Shown here one piece after another: positions 16,801 to 24,224 of a stretch of 25,278 nt of DNA. Location: positions 1 to 25,278 of the forward strand of contig JAGCTA010000353.1 of assembly GCA_017963875.1 (NCBI GenBank), read 5' to 3'. The notes under the pieces are model-generated. The model worked only from the letters and a program-made list of their open reading frames with translations, made no database searches and was not told the origin of the DNA. Source of the stretch: Victivallales bacterium (GTDB lineage: Bacteria; Verrucomicrobiota; Lentisphaeria; Oligosphaerales; Oligosphaeraceae). The translations under genes were made by a program, and so were the position numbers. Within the stretch, counting starts at the first letter, position 1. Each line of letters begins with the position of its first letter.

Positions 16801-17702
16801 ATGACCCATGTTCCAACCTCAGGAACAAGTTCTCCGCAATCTTCATCCCTTTCATTAAACCATTTTATCTGGACAACACCGTCAGGGAAATCCATCATAT
16901 TCCAGCGATGCGACAATATGCAGCCACTATTTCCTAAAACCTCAACAAAGATATCAGGGACATTCAATTCATCGACTATTTCATGTTCAAGAATTTCCAC
17001 AGGCCTTAAATTCTGGACTTGAGTTGAGCGATATCCTCGAATGGCTCCTCGTCGTCCAAGAATTTTCTTTGGCATTCCTCCCATCGATGACTGCCGATTG
17101 AGAATTCGACTCAATTCCTCACGTATCCTTCTGCAAAACGGAGTCATGTTCTCAAGGCATCCTGTTTCTGACGGCAACTGCTCCAATTCAATCAATTTCA
17201 AAATATTAGAAATTGTGGATTCATTCAATTCCATTGAAATTCCAGAAAGAATTTCCGAACCTATGAAACCAGGGAACACATCAATCCAACGATCATTCGT
17301 CGGACAATCTCCGCGCAACATGTCATCATACAAGGCTTTGCATTGTAGCCATACGCTTGGAACACACCAGCGCATCTGGCTGATGGACGCCATACCTAAA
17401 TGCAATCCAATTTCAATGTCAGGGAGCCATTCTGACAACTGCTCCGAATCCATCGACATCCAACCTCGAACCAGACGTGTCTCAAACCCCTCTTCCTGTA
17501 AAATGCCTTGGAACGCCAATACCAGTTCAGCATCCGTCCCCCCGCCATCCAACAATGTCCGTGTCGGCGATTTGATGCATAAGCGCCCTGGATAGTGGGT
17601 CATTGAATTACGGTAATCCCTTAGAAGTTCAAACAATGTATTTCCAAGGCAAATCCATCCCACTGTCAGCAAACACCAACATAGTTTCCATTGACTTTTC
17701 AT
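10158..17702 (-). CDS. Giant exported RHS/YD-repeat protein with C-terminal alpha/beta-hydrolase domain
   Basis: The 2514-residue protein has a signal-peptide-like start (MKSQWKLCWCLLTVGWICLG). Residues 45-146 resemble a transglutaminase-like core (AELVLAFQGILQEEGFETRL, DRWIDVFPGF) but lack the usual cysteine. Residues ~650-675 carry a FlgD-like WDG...VGYYDVVL motif, followed by Ig-like segments to about 930. The RHS shell begins near 945 (GPLGYGWTMTMDSFEV). Dozens of YD repeats run from about 1200 to 2200 (AYDGQGRLVSV, YRYDEHGNVL, FSYDVHGNML). The RHS-associated core is at 2218-2270, with D2240 (QDPY) and D2267 (KDPQG) in the places of the aspartyl-protease pair that frees the tail in characterised RHS/TcC proteins. 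The remaining 244 residues form the hydrolase. RHS shells encapsulate and deliver C-terminal toxins. GAGGG precedes the ATG. There is no PAAR domain, so Sec export rather than type VI loading is inferred. Confidence 0.9.
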   Translation of the reverse strand: MKSQWKLCWCLLTVGWICLGNTLFELLRDYRNSMTHYPGRLCIKSPTRTLLDGGGTDAELVLAFQGILQEEGFETRLVRGWMSMDSEQLSEWLPDIEIGLHLGMASISQMRWCVPSVWLQCKALYDDMLRGDCPTNDRWIDVFPGFIGSEILSGISMELNESTISNILKLIELEQLPSETGCLENMTPFCRRIREELSRILNRQSSMGGMPKKILGRRGAIRGYRSTQVQNLRPVEILEHEIVDELNVPDIFVEVLGNSGCILSHRWNMMDFPDGVVQIKWFNERDEDCGELVPEVGTWVMGWHLLAELTSANERCRSTEAILFGTDLTVRFRLVRGDEVIEQVTDSIRAGDTATYAISSGSLGKDDIQDDNWIIECTRELRRRLDRFGRLAAHCYGESPKEQLRVSKIALCPRGKMVGNVLSKVERLEMQAGACGVMVASRNLSLTMSLGQNAVAADFLHGVCSGWLESPLGLFSQEMEGSCDFIYGQFGDGRGGIMCADYPCWLDWMIPMGAYSGSWIDSDGEPHHIGIIRIADYKKIQGNDLEFQDTEWMTSLAMIRTAVSKGLWNRGNEAGELMQCSVFSELFQRSMNKCRLHNLMVEQRDGIQEDDGCFVEITFDAEGVDSWQVYVLDASGMAVWANEGTGNEALIKWDGCSVDGTRCNVGYYDVVLLLSSEEETIAEGRCFLWDDVKPEVNLHAVTSRQDDTVVIDVEYDVRDESSVVVQLQLMEPVHRTLLFETQSGKSMAKLFLPVPEGASDVCLVQVIASDVYGNVGSADTIVVLDSVFAGGSVWQPDIGDDDDKPVGKLRASLDSPLAGQVVQDVTLDVQGTVSADNKVKYQLRMRNGQGKLLECYVNHDREWYLSYMPSILPENELELLYPMRHLAVDNAELGRLDLNGMPNGKYTLELVAISGANYILKTVDFFLDAPLKLGCVVFAEKDGTLKLKGIDFEIWRRYSSLSNNGPLGYGWTMTMDSFEVELYDERVQRESLTGGKVSLRTGGSRDVTMTLPDGHRTTFAFSLVYAGGYSYTYNGSWNAPAGCEWTLRATVNSNVTALPGLEPYWNSAGLGVPLDYYDFPGFVLKGSDGTEYMFEREHLGEYEAAGDDGGEVMLDCYGNLILRQIHFPDGKCLRIDGDDVLLSEKDGDETDVLRRVRDESGRIIGIEFLDGSKSILEYVYSDIGNLIEVRQGKKGGTASPHRYYGYDDREHPHLLTKVVNAAGWTINTYAYDGQGRLVSVGNGIGGHETIEGDVFSRVEIHTDEHGNEKLYRYDEHGNVLEQVNPDGGILRFSYDVHGNMLFQEDALGRKTYWTYDENGRMLSRTAPNGGITYYSYDSMGNCNRMVEPNGRTLQRNVMQNGKMRELVLPSGNELVVSKDDGGRVRNMSCGKGTDISFDYENNDQRVIISDGNGQQIFQEAENRGNVVKNVFSWIDSSTGQVESASTEVTKDNDGRPLYISDSMGNWKEYVRDLDGKTVEERDNSGHWSKLKYNVQGICVESIDDRGFVTRNLFDSSGRVLIKAGPEQFSAEQLSSSAPLVFSRARLMEYDACGRVTTCRYMRGTVMDVRSLEGGYYECTIVDEGVEVNHDHWVYDKMGQVLQEEMGAGQIVSYGYDEMGKVIWSKDEDGCLTQFSRDSVGNVTSLVDACGARTQWRYDDYGCVAERRDADGRQCAYIRQRGGGVLKYSEDGVEPIVFERREDGTATKVSQGILCFELEHDLFGALVAIKDSNGNVSRREYDCFGRMTQSVSPVGRARTWEYDSILGEYVKYIGGNGSQVEVIRGADGKWSRRRVLQGESCIYEFERLDDDCFHVSRNGEVVLREDWKRDLFGRRVSHEMNGRVVECYVYDDDDRVVEYNSQLSHVIFTYEKGRECARKYTRCGGRELGSPLVVAFDYDPVGRPVREWCSNGWQRNIGYDEVGRVNEVSIWDGDRKVYEGTYSFDDGGRKVALHETRLNNSAMVKSETFWKYDSLGNLIEERIHMEGQDEDEWLWQGGYDSLGNLCEEKQRKGGMEDVLHHEFDADGCIILTKCSGDKGSKEIRYQWDEVGQLVSESCTGCEQWKRFYHWSGDGRLDEVVYENDDNGFRDIITFQYDVNDNLCGHQVEEIRGSETSIVKYNFLHEQVIYDRCPQIMDYSVSNADGQVNAMTILRSSIPLGLADDSNVDWLPLGGHRQLAGRWNGQDHEVEAEFHDAWGNRLAGEMKTGPGVWGEWCEAHSGLVYLRGRFYCPRLRRFISQDPYLEKVDEPKSFNRYAYCMNDPVNRKDPQGTFGMLDVLMVGTGIGLNFNYPMYRFLSTYNDILALNSVGEMFEEQKRTKNNAVLYVHGMAWHEKGWSNDMQEMMKKAYHINNQDSFEFRWTGFSASSYSFLPIPARLNHLIGLWSLVDGFATVQLKGYINVSVISHSWGTVLSRDALFLSLYHTSIWATMGSPLGCFIPLFPFWFWNNYVNYGDPVVWAASTLFKMGYNVSPFPLLYQDFLVRQVKLTTFDNNHSVYWTSHTVIGDLARMLKVQ

Positions 17703-17735
17703 TTTCCCTCACTTCTCCATTGAAAGCGTTTCTTC

Positions 17736-20700
17736 TTAGAAAACAATATCCTCCGACGTGACGAGACGACCAAGGATTCCAGCCGCCATGTTTTCCAGAT
17801 TATTCCAGAGCCAGTTCCATCCCGCCCCACCACAATTGGGCTTTATTCCTTCATTGTTGTTCATCTTTTCTTTCCACGGCGGCAACCTTCCAGAGGATGC
17901 ACTGAAGCGTCCATGAACCTCATTGTCCGATGAATGCTCCGCGACAAACCACTTGACAGGAGATTTCTTAGCCTGAATGACGACTTGCTTCAGCGGAGAT
18001 TCGACCGCCACTGTTTCCATAACAGGAACATCGTTTTTGGGGAATTGCTTATCATTCAGCGATGTCAATTCCCTCTGCACTGGCTGATTTTTCAATGTCT
18101 TGGAAACAGAAACAGGGACATAGACCTTTTCTACTTCCTGTTGCCTGTCTGGTAGATTTATTGAATGGTCATCAGAAGTGTCTTTCTCATCATTTTTCTT
18201 ATCTGGATCGGTATCAAGTTCTGACTCTGGTTGTGGCTCGGGCTCGGTAACAGGGTCAGGCTCGGTTTCAGGTCTAGATTCAGGAGCGGGTTCAGTTTCA
18301 GGTTCTGGCTCACTATCAGGTTCTGATTCGGGTTGGGGCTTTGGCTCGGTTTCGGGATCGGATTCAGTTTCAGGTCCAGACTCAGTTTCAGGCGCAGGCT
18401 CGGTTTCAGGTCCAGACTCAGGAGCGAGATCAGTTTCAGGTTCTGACTCACTATCAGGTTCTGACTCGGGTTTGGGGTCTGGCTCGGTTTCAGTAGCGGG
18501 TTCAGTTTCGATGTTTGTTTCAGGGGCAACAACATTTTGATTCACATATACAGAAGCAACATCAAGGAGGGAATTCGTCTCTGTATCGATGAGTGTCAGC
18601 CACGTTGTTATTTTTTCAGAAGAGGCATTTCTCGATGCCTTGACATTCACCGAACCAAACATCATGGAATCGTCATTTTCAATCCCAACATGTTCCAAAT
18701 AAAGCACATCTATTTCCGACAATTGGACTTCTTCAATTATTATATTTTCTGGGTTGCTGGCATTTTCCACATGAAAATTCACAGCAATTGTATCATCCAT
18801 ATCCAATTCATACATTGGGAATTCAAATCTTCCCTTAATCGGCTTTGGTTCAAGAACCGTTATTTCCAGTGTGGTGACTAATGGTTCACTGTGCTGCTCT
18901 GACAACACTTGCTGGCAAAGGCAATACGTGTCAGGCTCCAGTTCTTCTGTATTCAAAAGAAACTGGCGTTGCTGCCGCCCCGCTACCAAACGTCCATCAT
19001 ACTGCCAATTCGCCACTTCAACATCATCCAGAAAGATAACGACATCTGCGTCAACAGCAGTCGCCTGGCCATTCAAACTGCTCACCATGGACAAAACTGA
19101 CAAAGCCTCACCACGCAGGACTTCCGTTGGAACACATTCCAGGCTCGCATCAATATCCGACAGTGCAAAATCATCCACTATCATCTCATCATCGGCCATG
19201 ACCACCAACTCATCATCACGCAAAATCTCTGCATGACAGAGGATTCGTCCAGGGGAAATTCCGTTTCCGTCCACAGGGAGTTTTATGATTTCAGACTGTC
19301 CGAACTCATTGTCATCCAGCGAACGCTCAAGAACTTTGAACGCCTCTCCATGTTCTGGATAGACCATGACCCGCAATCTCATAGGCAAATCATTGTATTT
19401 GAGCAGGGCATACAATGTCTCACCTAGACATTCGCTTAATTCAGCCCCAAAAACACGGCCGCGCGAACCAACTCCAAAGGAGTCATCTGACAAAAAATGC
19501 CACGTCGCCAGACTGGTATCAGCCTTGGTTATCCATTTGATAGATGTTTTTTCTTTCTGTTTCTCATCAGACATAGCACCCCATGCATACCTATCAAGCA
19601 TTTGGATACCAAGCCATGAAGCCAGCGACGACGTGGCAAACAATTCAACACTTCCTGTTCTCCCTGGCGGAATAGCCAGAATGCCGATGCGGTCACTGTC
19701 AGGCAATGCCATTGTGACTGTCACCTCAAACGGTCCGCCGCACTGATGTCCTCCGCTCCAGGCAATAGTCAATCCATAACCATTCCCTATTCTCGCCACT
19801 GACAACGGTTCCAATGGGCGGATTTTCTTCTTTCCTGACTCATCTGTCCAACTGGCACTTCCAACCAGTTGAATATCATTCATATCGCCATCTACCGCCT
19901 CTTCCACAAGATAACTATACGTGAAGTCAGTACTTTGTCCCGCCGAAAGCGTAAGATTCCAATTGAATTTCCATGAACCGTCTTCCAGTCTTTCCTTGGA
20001 TGTCAGTGTGTCTGAATGCACTTTTTCACCGATTCCTGGTGCAATGATACACTGCACAACGATAGGAATTCCAGTCTCCTCAACTGGATGGAAAAGATTC
20101 TCCGACAACGCCAAAATCATTGCCGCAGCATGAAGTTCCACCTGTTCATCATTTAATTGACTGTCAGTCTTCTCTGAATTCAAAATCCAACTTCCATTTG
20201 ACTGCTGCGCATTGATTATCCGTTCCCAGACACCGCCTCGCTGTACGTCATTTCCGTCTTCACTCGCCTGGCATAGTCCATATCGCCAGTCAAAATACTT
20301 ACCATGAGCAGAAGGGCTTTTGGTCACTCCGCATGAGAGCAACGCCTTTACCGCGTTCCAGAGATTGTATCCCTGGCTTTCGCAGTCAGTTGTTTCCATC
20401 CATTCCATGATATGCCTGATGACATGCAGTTCCGCTTCCCCTAGTGACACATCAGCCCTTTCAGCATAAAAATACTCCCTGGTATTCTCGTCATAGCACA
20501 TCTCCGACGTCTTCATCGTCATCAACTCAGGAATCCGCCTCTCTCCACCCAAAATCAGACGAATGCCCAAAAGAGCAGAAGCCTGAATAGACACAGAGGC
20601 ATTTTCCAAGGAATTGTTGTTATAGAAGAATTTTCTTCTGTGGCTGTCAAATGACGAATCCAAAGTATAGGCAACGGCATGATAGACCTGCGTTGGAATA

Positions 20701-21737
20701 ATCCTCCGCCATTGCCCCATGGCCTCCAGTGCCACATAATTCCACCCCGATATGGAAATATCCGAACTTGCCAGGCAACCATCGTAGTAACTCCAACTCT
20801 GAAACCATCGGCCATTCAATGACAGTTGCTTCACGACAAAATCCCCTGCGTCAAAGACAAGGTCAGACAAAGACATCGCACCAATGGGCGTCTCGACCTG
20901 ATAGTCTTCCTTTCCGCAAGAAACCATGGCCGAAAGGCAGATGGGATTCACATAATTCTCCACATTCGACCGTCTGCCGATGACCGCATATCGGCCATTT
21001 GAATTGGCATCGGCATTCATTTCAATTTGAAGTGCAGATAATTCCATCGGAAGGAAAACAGTATTGGCCGCCAGATATGCAAGCCCCTTCTTTACGCATT
21101 CCATAAACGGATTGGGACCTGAAGAAGATAATCCGAAACCATGGGCACCAAACGCCCACAAGGCAAAACCAGTCGAACCTGCTTCATTATATAAATCATC
21201 TTCAAAGACAATTTCCCCTGTTCGTCCAAGTATGGGCTGGAGATTCTCCCCCCAGTGTCCATCATCCTTCTGGCATAATGCCAGCCAATGCAAGCCATGA
21301 AGCACGCACTGGCGTTTCTTAACATCCACAATCTTCTGTGGTGAAAGCCGCTGTTTGCTTTTTACTGTCAGTTCAAGACGGGCTGGCTTAAAATCTATCA
21401 TTTCATGTGCGATTTCCAGCAGCAAAGTCACCGTCCCCTCCGCGATTTCAGACGGCAGCGTACAGACAATCGTCTGCGGGAAATCAACCGTCTCTTCAGA
21501 AGGGAGCCATTCTCCAAAGCCTTTTCCTGTGACAATCACATCAGAGGACGACACAATGCTCCAACGATAGGAATAATCGTGTGGCAATACGTTATCGCTT
21601 CTCCCCCACAATTCTATCGTCTCATCCGCCAATACCGTGGTCAAGGGAATTGGAAGCAATTCCCCCGACTGGCACCATTGGACCAATCCCATCAGGACGG
21701 CGATTATTGAACAGATGATGGACAACCGATATTTCAT
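17736..21737 (-). CDS. Secreted alpha/alpha-toroid (prenyltransferase/squalene-cyclase-like fold) protein with Ig-like domains and Glu-Pro-rich spacer
   Basis: The 1333-residue protein has a signal peptide (to about residue 24) and an Ig-like first domain to about 125. Residues 135-550 show QW-type helical repeats: HGLHWLALCQKDDGHWGEN (148-165), the GFALWAFGAHG helix, and NAQQSNGSWILN (509-520). No DxDD motif is present, so it is not expected to cyclise terpenes; the fold probably binds protein or glycan. Residues 560-1070 are beta-rich, with CARDB-like stretches (ADVVIFLDDVEVANW). Residues 1077-1180 are almost only E, P, S, T and D, and the C-terminal 130 residues are more basic, ending with a possible amphipathic helix (GWNWLWNNLENMAAGILGRL). 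AGGAAAG lies 9 bases before the ATG. It begins 80 bp after the first operon gene and ends 33 bp before the RHS gene. Function is unknown; a surface-anchored partner of the RHS protein is inferred. Confidence 0.65.
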   Translation of the reverse strand: MKYRLSIICSIIAVLMGLVQWCQSGELLPIPLTTVLADETIELWGRSDNVLPHDYSYRWSIVSSSDVIVTGKGFGEWLPSEETVDFPQTIVCTLPSEIAEGTVTLLLEIAHEMIDFKPARLELTVKSKQRLSPQKIVDVKKRQCVLHGLHWLALCQKDDGHWGENLQPILGRTGEIVFEDDLYNEAGSTGFALWAFGAHGFGLSSSGPNPFMECVKKGLAYLAANTVFLPMELSALQIEMNADANSNGRYAVIGRRSNVENYVNPICLSAMVSCGKEDYQVETPIGAMSLSDLVFDAGDFVVKQLSLNGRWFQSWSYYDGCLASSDISISGWNYVALEAMGQWRRIIPTQVYHAVAYTLDSSFDSHRRKFFYNNNSLENASVSIQASALLGIRLILGGERRIPELMTMKTSEMCYDENTREYFYAERADVSLGEAELHVIRHIMEWMETTDCESQGYNLWNAVKALLSCGVTKSPSAHGKYFDWRYGLCQASEDGNDVQRGGVWERIINAQQSNGSWILNSEKTDSQLNDEQVELHAAAMILALSENLFHPVEETGIPIVVQCIIAPGIGEKVHSDTLTSKERLEDGSWKFNWNLTLSAGQSTDFTYSYLVEEAVDGDMNDIQLVGSASWTDESGKKKIRPLEPLSVARIGNGYGLTIAWSGGHQCGGPFEVTVTMALPDSDRIGILAIPPGRTGSVELFATSSLASWLGIQMLDRYAWGAMSDEKQKEKTSIKWITKADTSLATWHFLSDDSFGVGSRGRVFGAELSECLGETLYALLKYNDLPMRLRVMVYPEHGEAFKVLERSLDDNEFGQSEIIKLPVDGNGISPGRILCHAEILRDDELVVMADDEMIVDDFALSDIDASLECVPTEVLRGEALSVLSMVSSLNGQATAVDADVVIFLDDVEVANWQYDGRLVAGRQQRQFLLNTEELEPDTYCLCQQVLSEQHSEPLVTTLEITVLEPKPIKGRFEFPMYELDMDDTIAVNFHVENASNPENIIIEEVQLSEIDVLYLEHVGIENDDSMMFGSVNVKASRNASSEKITTWLTLIDTETNSLLDVASVYVNQNVVAPETNIETEPATETEPDPKPESEPDSESEPETDLAPESGPETEPAPETESGPETESDPETEPKPQPESEPDSEPEPETEPAPESRPETEPDPVTEPEPQPESELDTDPDKKNDEKDTSDDHSINLPDRQQEVEKVYVPVSVSKTLKNQPVQRELTSLNDKQFPKNDVPVMETVAVESPLKQVVIQAKKSPVKWFVAEHSSDNEVHGRFSASSGRLPPWKEKMNNNEGIKPNCGGAGWNWLWNNLENMAAGILGRLVTSEDIVF
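18198..18524 (-). repeat. Glu-Pro-rich repeat-coding region inside the toroid gene
   Basis: The DNA encodes repeated EPxP/ESEP/ETEP units. A 30-residue unit occurs twice, at residues 1085-1114 and 1131-1160, an offset of 46 residues (138 bp). A partial third copy starts near 1165. The peptide would be extended, acidic and suited to spanning a cell-wall or surface layer. Such DNA is prone to slippage, so copy number may vary between strains. Confidence 0.8.
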
Positions 21738-21783
21738 GGTCTTTGACTTTCCTGCATAACGATGACTACTTAAGTGTTTGTGC

Positions 21784-21798
21784 TCTGTGTGTCACAGA
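21784..21798. other. Short hairpin in the spacer between the two toroid genes
   Basis: TCTGTG (21784-21789) and CACAGA (21793-21798) pair perfectly around a 3-base loop within the 80-bp gap. No T-run follows on the minus strand, so it is not a terminator. It could act as an RNA-processing or stability element in the operon transcript. Confidence 0.35.
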
Positions 21799-21817
21799 TG
21801 TCATATTGAAAGATACC

Positions 21818-23911
21818 TCATTGCAATAGCAGTTCTATGATGCCCAGTTCCTCATTGCATTTTGAGATTCCATTATGATTGATACAGGAGTAAACCCGCA
21901 TTGGCACTGTCCCCCTGACACCATCGTCCACACCTGAATATTCAATCATCACATTGCCATCGACAATATGATGAGCAGTACATGAGCCGTCAGGTAAACC
22001 GTCTTCCAATGGCTCGCCATTCGTCACCTTGCCATAATCGACCTTGACTGCCAGCCAGCCATCCTTGATGATGGTACCTGCCTGATTCCTTATCTCATTG
22101 ATCGCCACCTCATAGATGCCAGAATGACCATTCTTCTTTTCAAGAATCCTGTATGACGTTCCTCCAAAAGAGGCAAGAGAAGAATAACCATCTGACTTTT
22201 GAAGTCGGATTGTTGTCTTGACTGCTCCAATACTTGCCTCTGTAGTCAACACAGGAGGAACCATCCCGCTTTCCACCAGAAGATCGCTCGTTTCCTTGAC
22301 AGTGATAAAAGCGGACGAGACGTATGTCTCCCCCTCGCAATCCAATGACACACGAACTTCGTAAATACCCGCATCATAGACAATTCCGCCACCTGCTGAC
22401 AAAACGGTGTCCTTAAATTGATAGAGTCCAAGGCTCTCGTCCTCCTCCACATCATTCTCCACCTCATCATCATTTGCAACTTCCTCATCACTTTCCAACA
22501 GCGTTTTCACATTGCCGCACAGGAGGGCATCCTGCGCTGTTTCTTCCACAATTATCTTCCCGTCTGAAGCCATCATCTTCCAGGAAATCTTCGCTGGTAT
22601 TGATTCATTGCCAATATAGTCCACTCTCACAACGGGTTCGATCCTCACCTCATCCCCCGCATATAGCATTTGATTTCCAAGCAGTTCAAGACTGCTGATT
22701 CCTGCCATTGAATGCCAAGAAGGGATTTCAATATCCAATTTCTTCCGTGCGACAAGAGCCTTGCCCCTTTCGCTGAACACACACGCATCCAACACATACT
22801 CCCCCGGTTCAAGAAAGGCGATGTCACGGCGAATCGGCTCGCCATCTGCAACTTTTCCCCATTTCTCCACTATCACTTCTGATTCCTTCTCAAACAAGCA
22901 GATTGAAAACCTATAGTCATTTGAGGCCGTATCACTTGTTACGACAACTGATAGACTTTCGTCAACACCATCAAGAAAAGCGTCCAAATTGATTTTTGCA
23001 TTTGTCGCTTCATCGTATGCCATAAGTGCATCCAGCACTGAACATGTAGTAAATATTACACTTATTTTTTCATTATCCTTCCAATGTCCATCTGGCAATT
23101 GCCTTTCCTTTAAAATGGCGACAAACTCATCGACGACATTGCTTTCCCCTATCATGCAATAGTATCTCACCACCATCGCCATGTCATAGAGACAAAAATC
23201 TTTAGGTCTGACTTCATATATTTTCTCCAACAAATCATGCATGGACATACCCCATTGTTCCATAAATCCGTCATACATGTTCTCGGAAAAATCTCTCCAG
23301 TAAAAGTGGGCAAGGCATTCGAGAATGGAAAACTCCACAAGCATTTTCCAAAGGAAGCGACTATCAAGTTTCATACTTACGCCTTGCTGAAGCAACGTAT
23401 CAACAATAAAACTGAGTGTGAATATCCCATCCGTTGTTTCAGGTTTTGACCATTCGAATTCATACAGGAATTGCAAAACAAGCAACGTCACCCTTATTTC
23501 GCTTACTCCACCTTCCTCCGCCGCCCAGCAGCCATTCGCATCCTCGAACCCGCTTCTTGCGGCCTTATTGTCGTGATAACCATACATCATGATATGGGCA
23601 AGTGCATTGATAATCCCCTCGCTCCTGGGTGTTTTTTTATACAGTGCCTGAAGTCTCTTTTCATACTCTCCCCCCATATTATACATTTTCTGTGTCTTGA
23701 ACATTCTTAGAACTTCAAGGCCGTAGTATTTGCTTGATTCATACTCCCGTGACAAATAATCGATGCCACGCTCAATGCATTCGTCTGCCATACTTCCACT
23801 CCCTAGTATCATAATCCAAACCAACATCGGCAACAGGCGATGGTACGCCCAGGTGCCTCTAAATGTCATTGCCTTCGTCATAACGGATGATTCCATCAAT
23901 ATCCGCTCCAT
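21818..23911 (-). CDS. Secreted alpha/alpha-toroid-like protein with Ig-like domains, first gene of the RHS operon
   Basis: The 697-residue protein starts with a signal peptide whose hydrophobic part is LLPMLVWIMILGSGSMA (residues 26-42). The n-region is long, so in-frame ATGs may be the true start; the one at 23896 has GGAG 9 bases upstream. Residues 45-305 are helical, with QW-like turns SGFEDANGCWAAEEGG and KERQLPDGHWKDN (268-280), which suggests an alpha/alpha-toroid like the next gene's product. Residues 315-690 look like three or four Ig-like domains (PGEYVLDACVFSERG, DAGIYEVRVSLDCEG), interrupted by an acidic stretch at 474-493. No enzymatic motif is recognised. The toroid-plus-Ig layout parallels the 1333-residue neighbour, so they are probably paralogues or partners. 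A promoter candidate is just upstream. Confidence 0.6.
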   Translation of the reverse strand: MERILMESSVMTKAMTFRGTWAYHRLLPMLVWIMILGSGSMADECIERGIDYLSREYESSKYYGLEVLRMFKTQKMYNMGGEYEKRLQALYKKTPRSEGIINALAHIMMYGYHDNKAARSGFEDANGCWAAEEGGVSEIRVTLLVLQFLYEFEWSKPETTDGIFTLSFIVDTLLQQGVSMKLDSRFLWKMLVEFSILECLAHFYWRDFSENMYDGFMEQWGMSMHDLLEKIYEVRPKDFCLYDMAMVVRYYCMIGESNVVDEFVAILKERQLPDGHWKDNEKISVIFTTCSVLDALMAYDEATNAKINLDAFLDGVDESLSVVVTSDTASNDYRFSICLFEKESEVIVEKWGKVADGEPIRRDIAFLEPGEYVLDACVFSERGKALVARKKLDIEIPSWHSMAGISSLELLGNQMLYAGDEVRIEPVVRVDYIGNESIPAKISWKMMASDGKIIVEETAQDALLCGNVKTLLESDEEVANDDEVENDVEEDESLGLYQFKDTVLSAGGGIVYDAGIYEVRVSLDCEGETYVSSAFITVKETSDLLVESGMVPPVLTTEASIGAVKTTIRLQKSDGYSSLASFGGTSYRILEKKNGHSGIYEVAINEIRNQAGTIIKDGWLAVKVDYGKVTNGEPLEDGLPDGSCTAHHIVDGNVMIEYSGVDDGVRGTVPMRVYSCINHNGISKCNEELGIIELLLQ

Positions 23912-23937
23912 TGTCTTTTCTCTTGTGCTTTTCCATA

Positions 23938-23965
23938 ATTATACCAATGATATTTCTTTTTTCAA
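23938..23965 (-). promoter_or_regulatory. Promoter candidate for the toroid-RHS operon
   Basis: On the minus strand, TTGAAA (23965-23960) and a perfect TATAAT (23943-23938) are separated by 16 bases. Transcription would start near 23931, about 20 bases before the ATG at 23911 or 35 before the one at 23896. Both the hexamers and the position are good for a housekeeping sigma factor. Confidence 0.5.
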
Positions 23966-24040
23966 GTAATAAATCTGTATTTTTTATATTTTATTTTTTT
24001 GATAATTAATATATTATAAAATTTTAATGTAATTTCATAA

Positions 24041-24120
24041 TAATTCTTATAGATTCCTATAGATTCCTATAGATTCATGTAAATTCCTACAGATTCCCAT
24101 AGATTTCCTCAGATTCCTGC
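24041..24120. repeat. 10-bp tandem repeat array, consensus AGATTCCTAT, eight units
   Basis: The first unit (24041) has 3 mismatches; the next two (24051, 24061) are perfect. The units at 24071, 24081, 24091, 24101 and 24111 differ from the consensus by 2, 2, 1, 4 and 2 bases. The period is exactly one helical turn. An inverted copy, ATAGGAAT, lies just outside at 24133-24140. The array sits in a 313-bp non-coding spacer (23912-24224) between the ABC ATPase gene and the RHS operon promoter. The spacer is otherwise AT-rich (23940-24040), with no gene or terminator that I can support. Confidence 0.75.
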
Positions 24121-24224
24121 CGATGGAAGGATATAGGAATGGAGGAATATCGAAAGAGACTATGGCGTTTTTAACGACGAAGAAGACAGTCAGTGGCTAC
24201 GGTGCGTTTCGTACCTGTGAATCT

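Noticed and set aside
18178..18540. A 120-residue plus-strand frame made almost only of Ser, Gly, Val and Asp
   Set aside because: It is the antisense reading of the Glu-Pro repeat in the toroid gene. Repetitive codons keep the opposite strand open; there is no ribosome binding site and it lies wholly inside the coding sequence.
17736..21737. Squalene-hopene or terpene cyclase
   Set aside because: QW-like turns are present, but there is no DxDD motif, the protein has a signal peptide, and most of it is Ig-like or low-complexity. Only the fold resemblance is kept.
24041..24120. CRISPR array
   Set aside because: The units are 10 bp and directly adjacent, with no spacers and no cas genes nearby.
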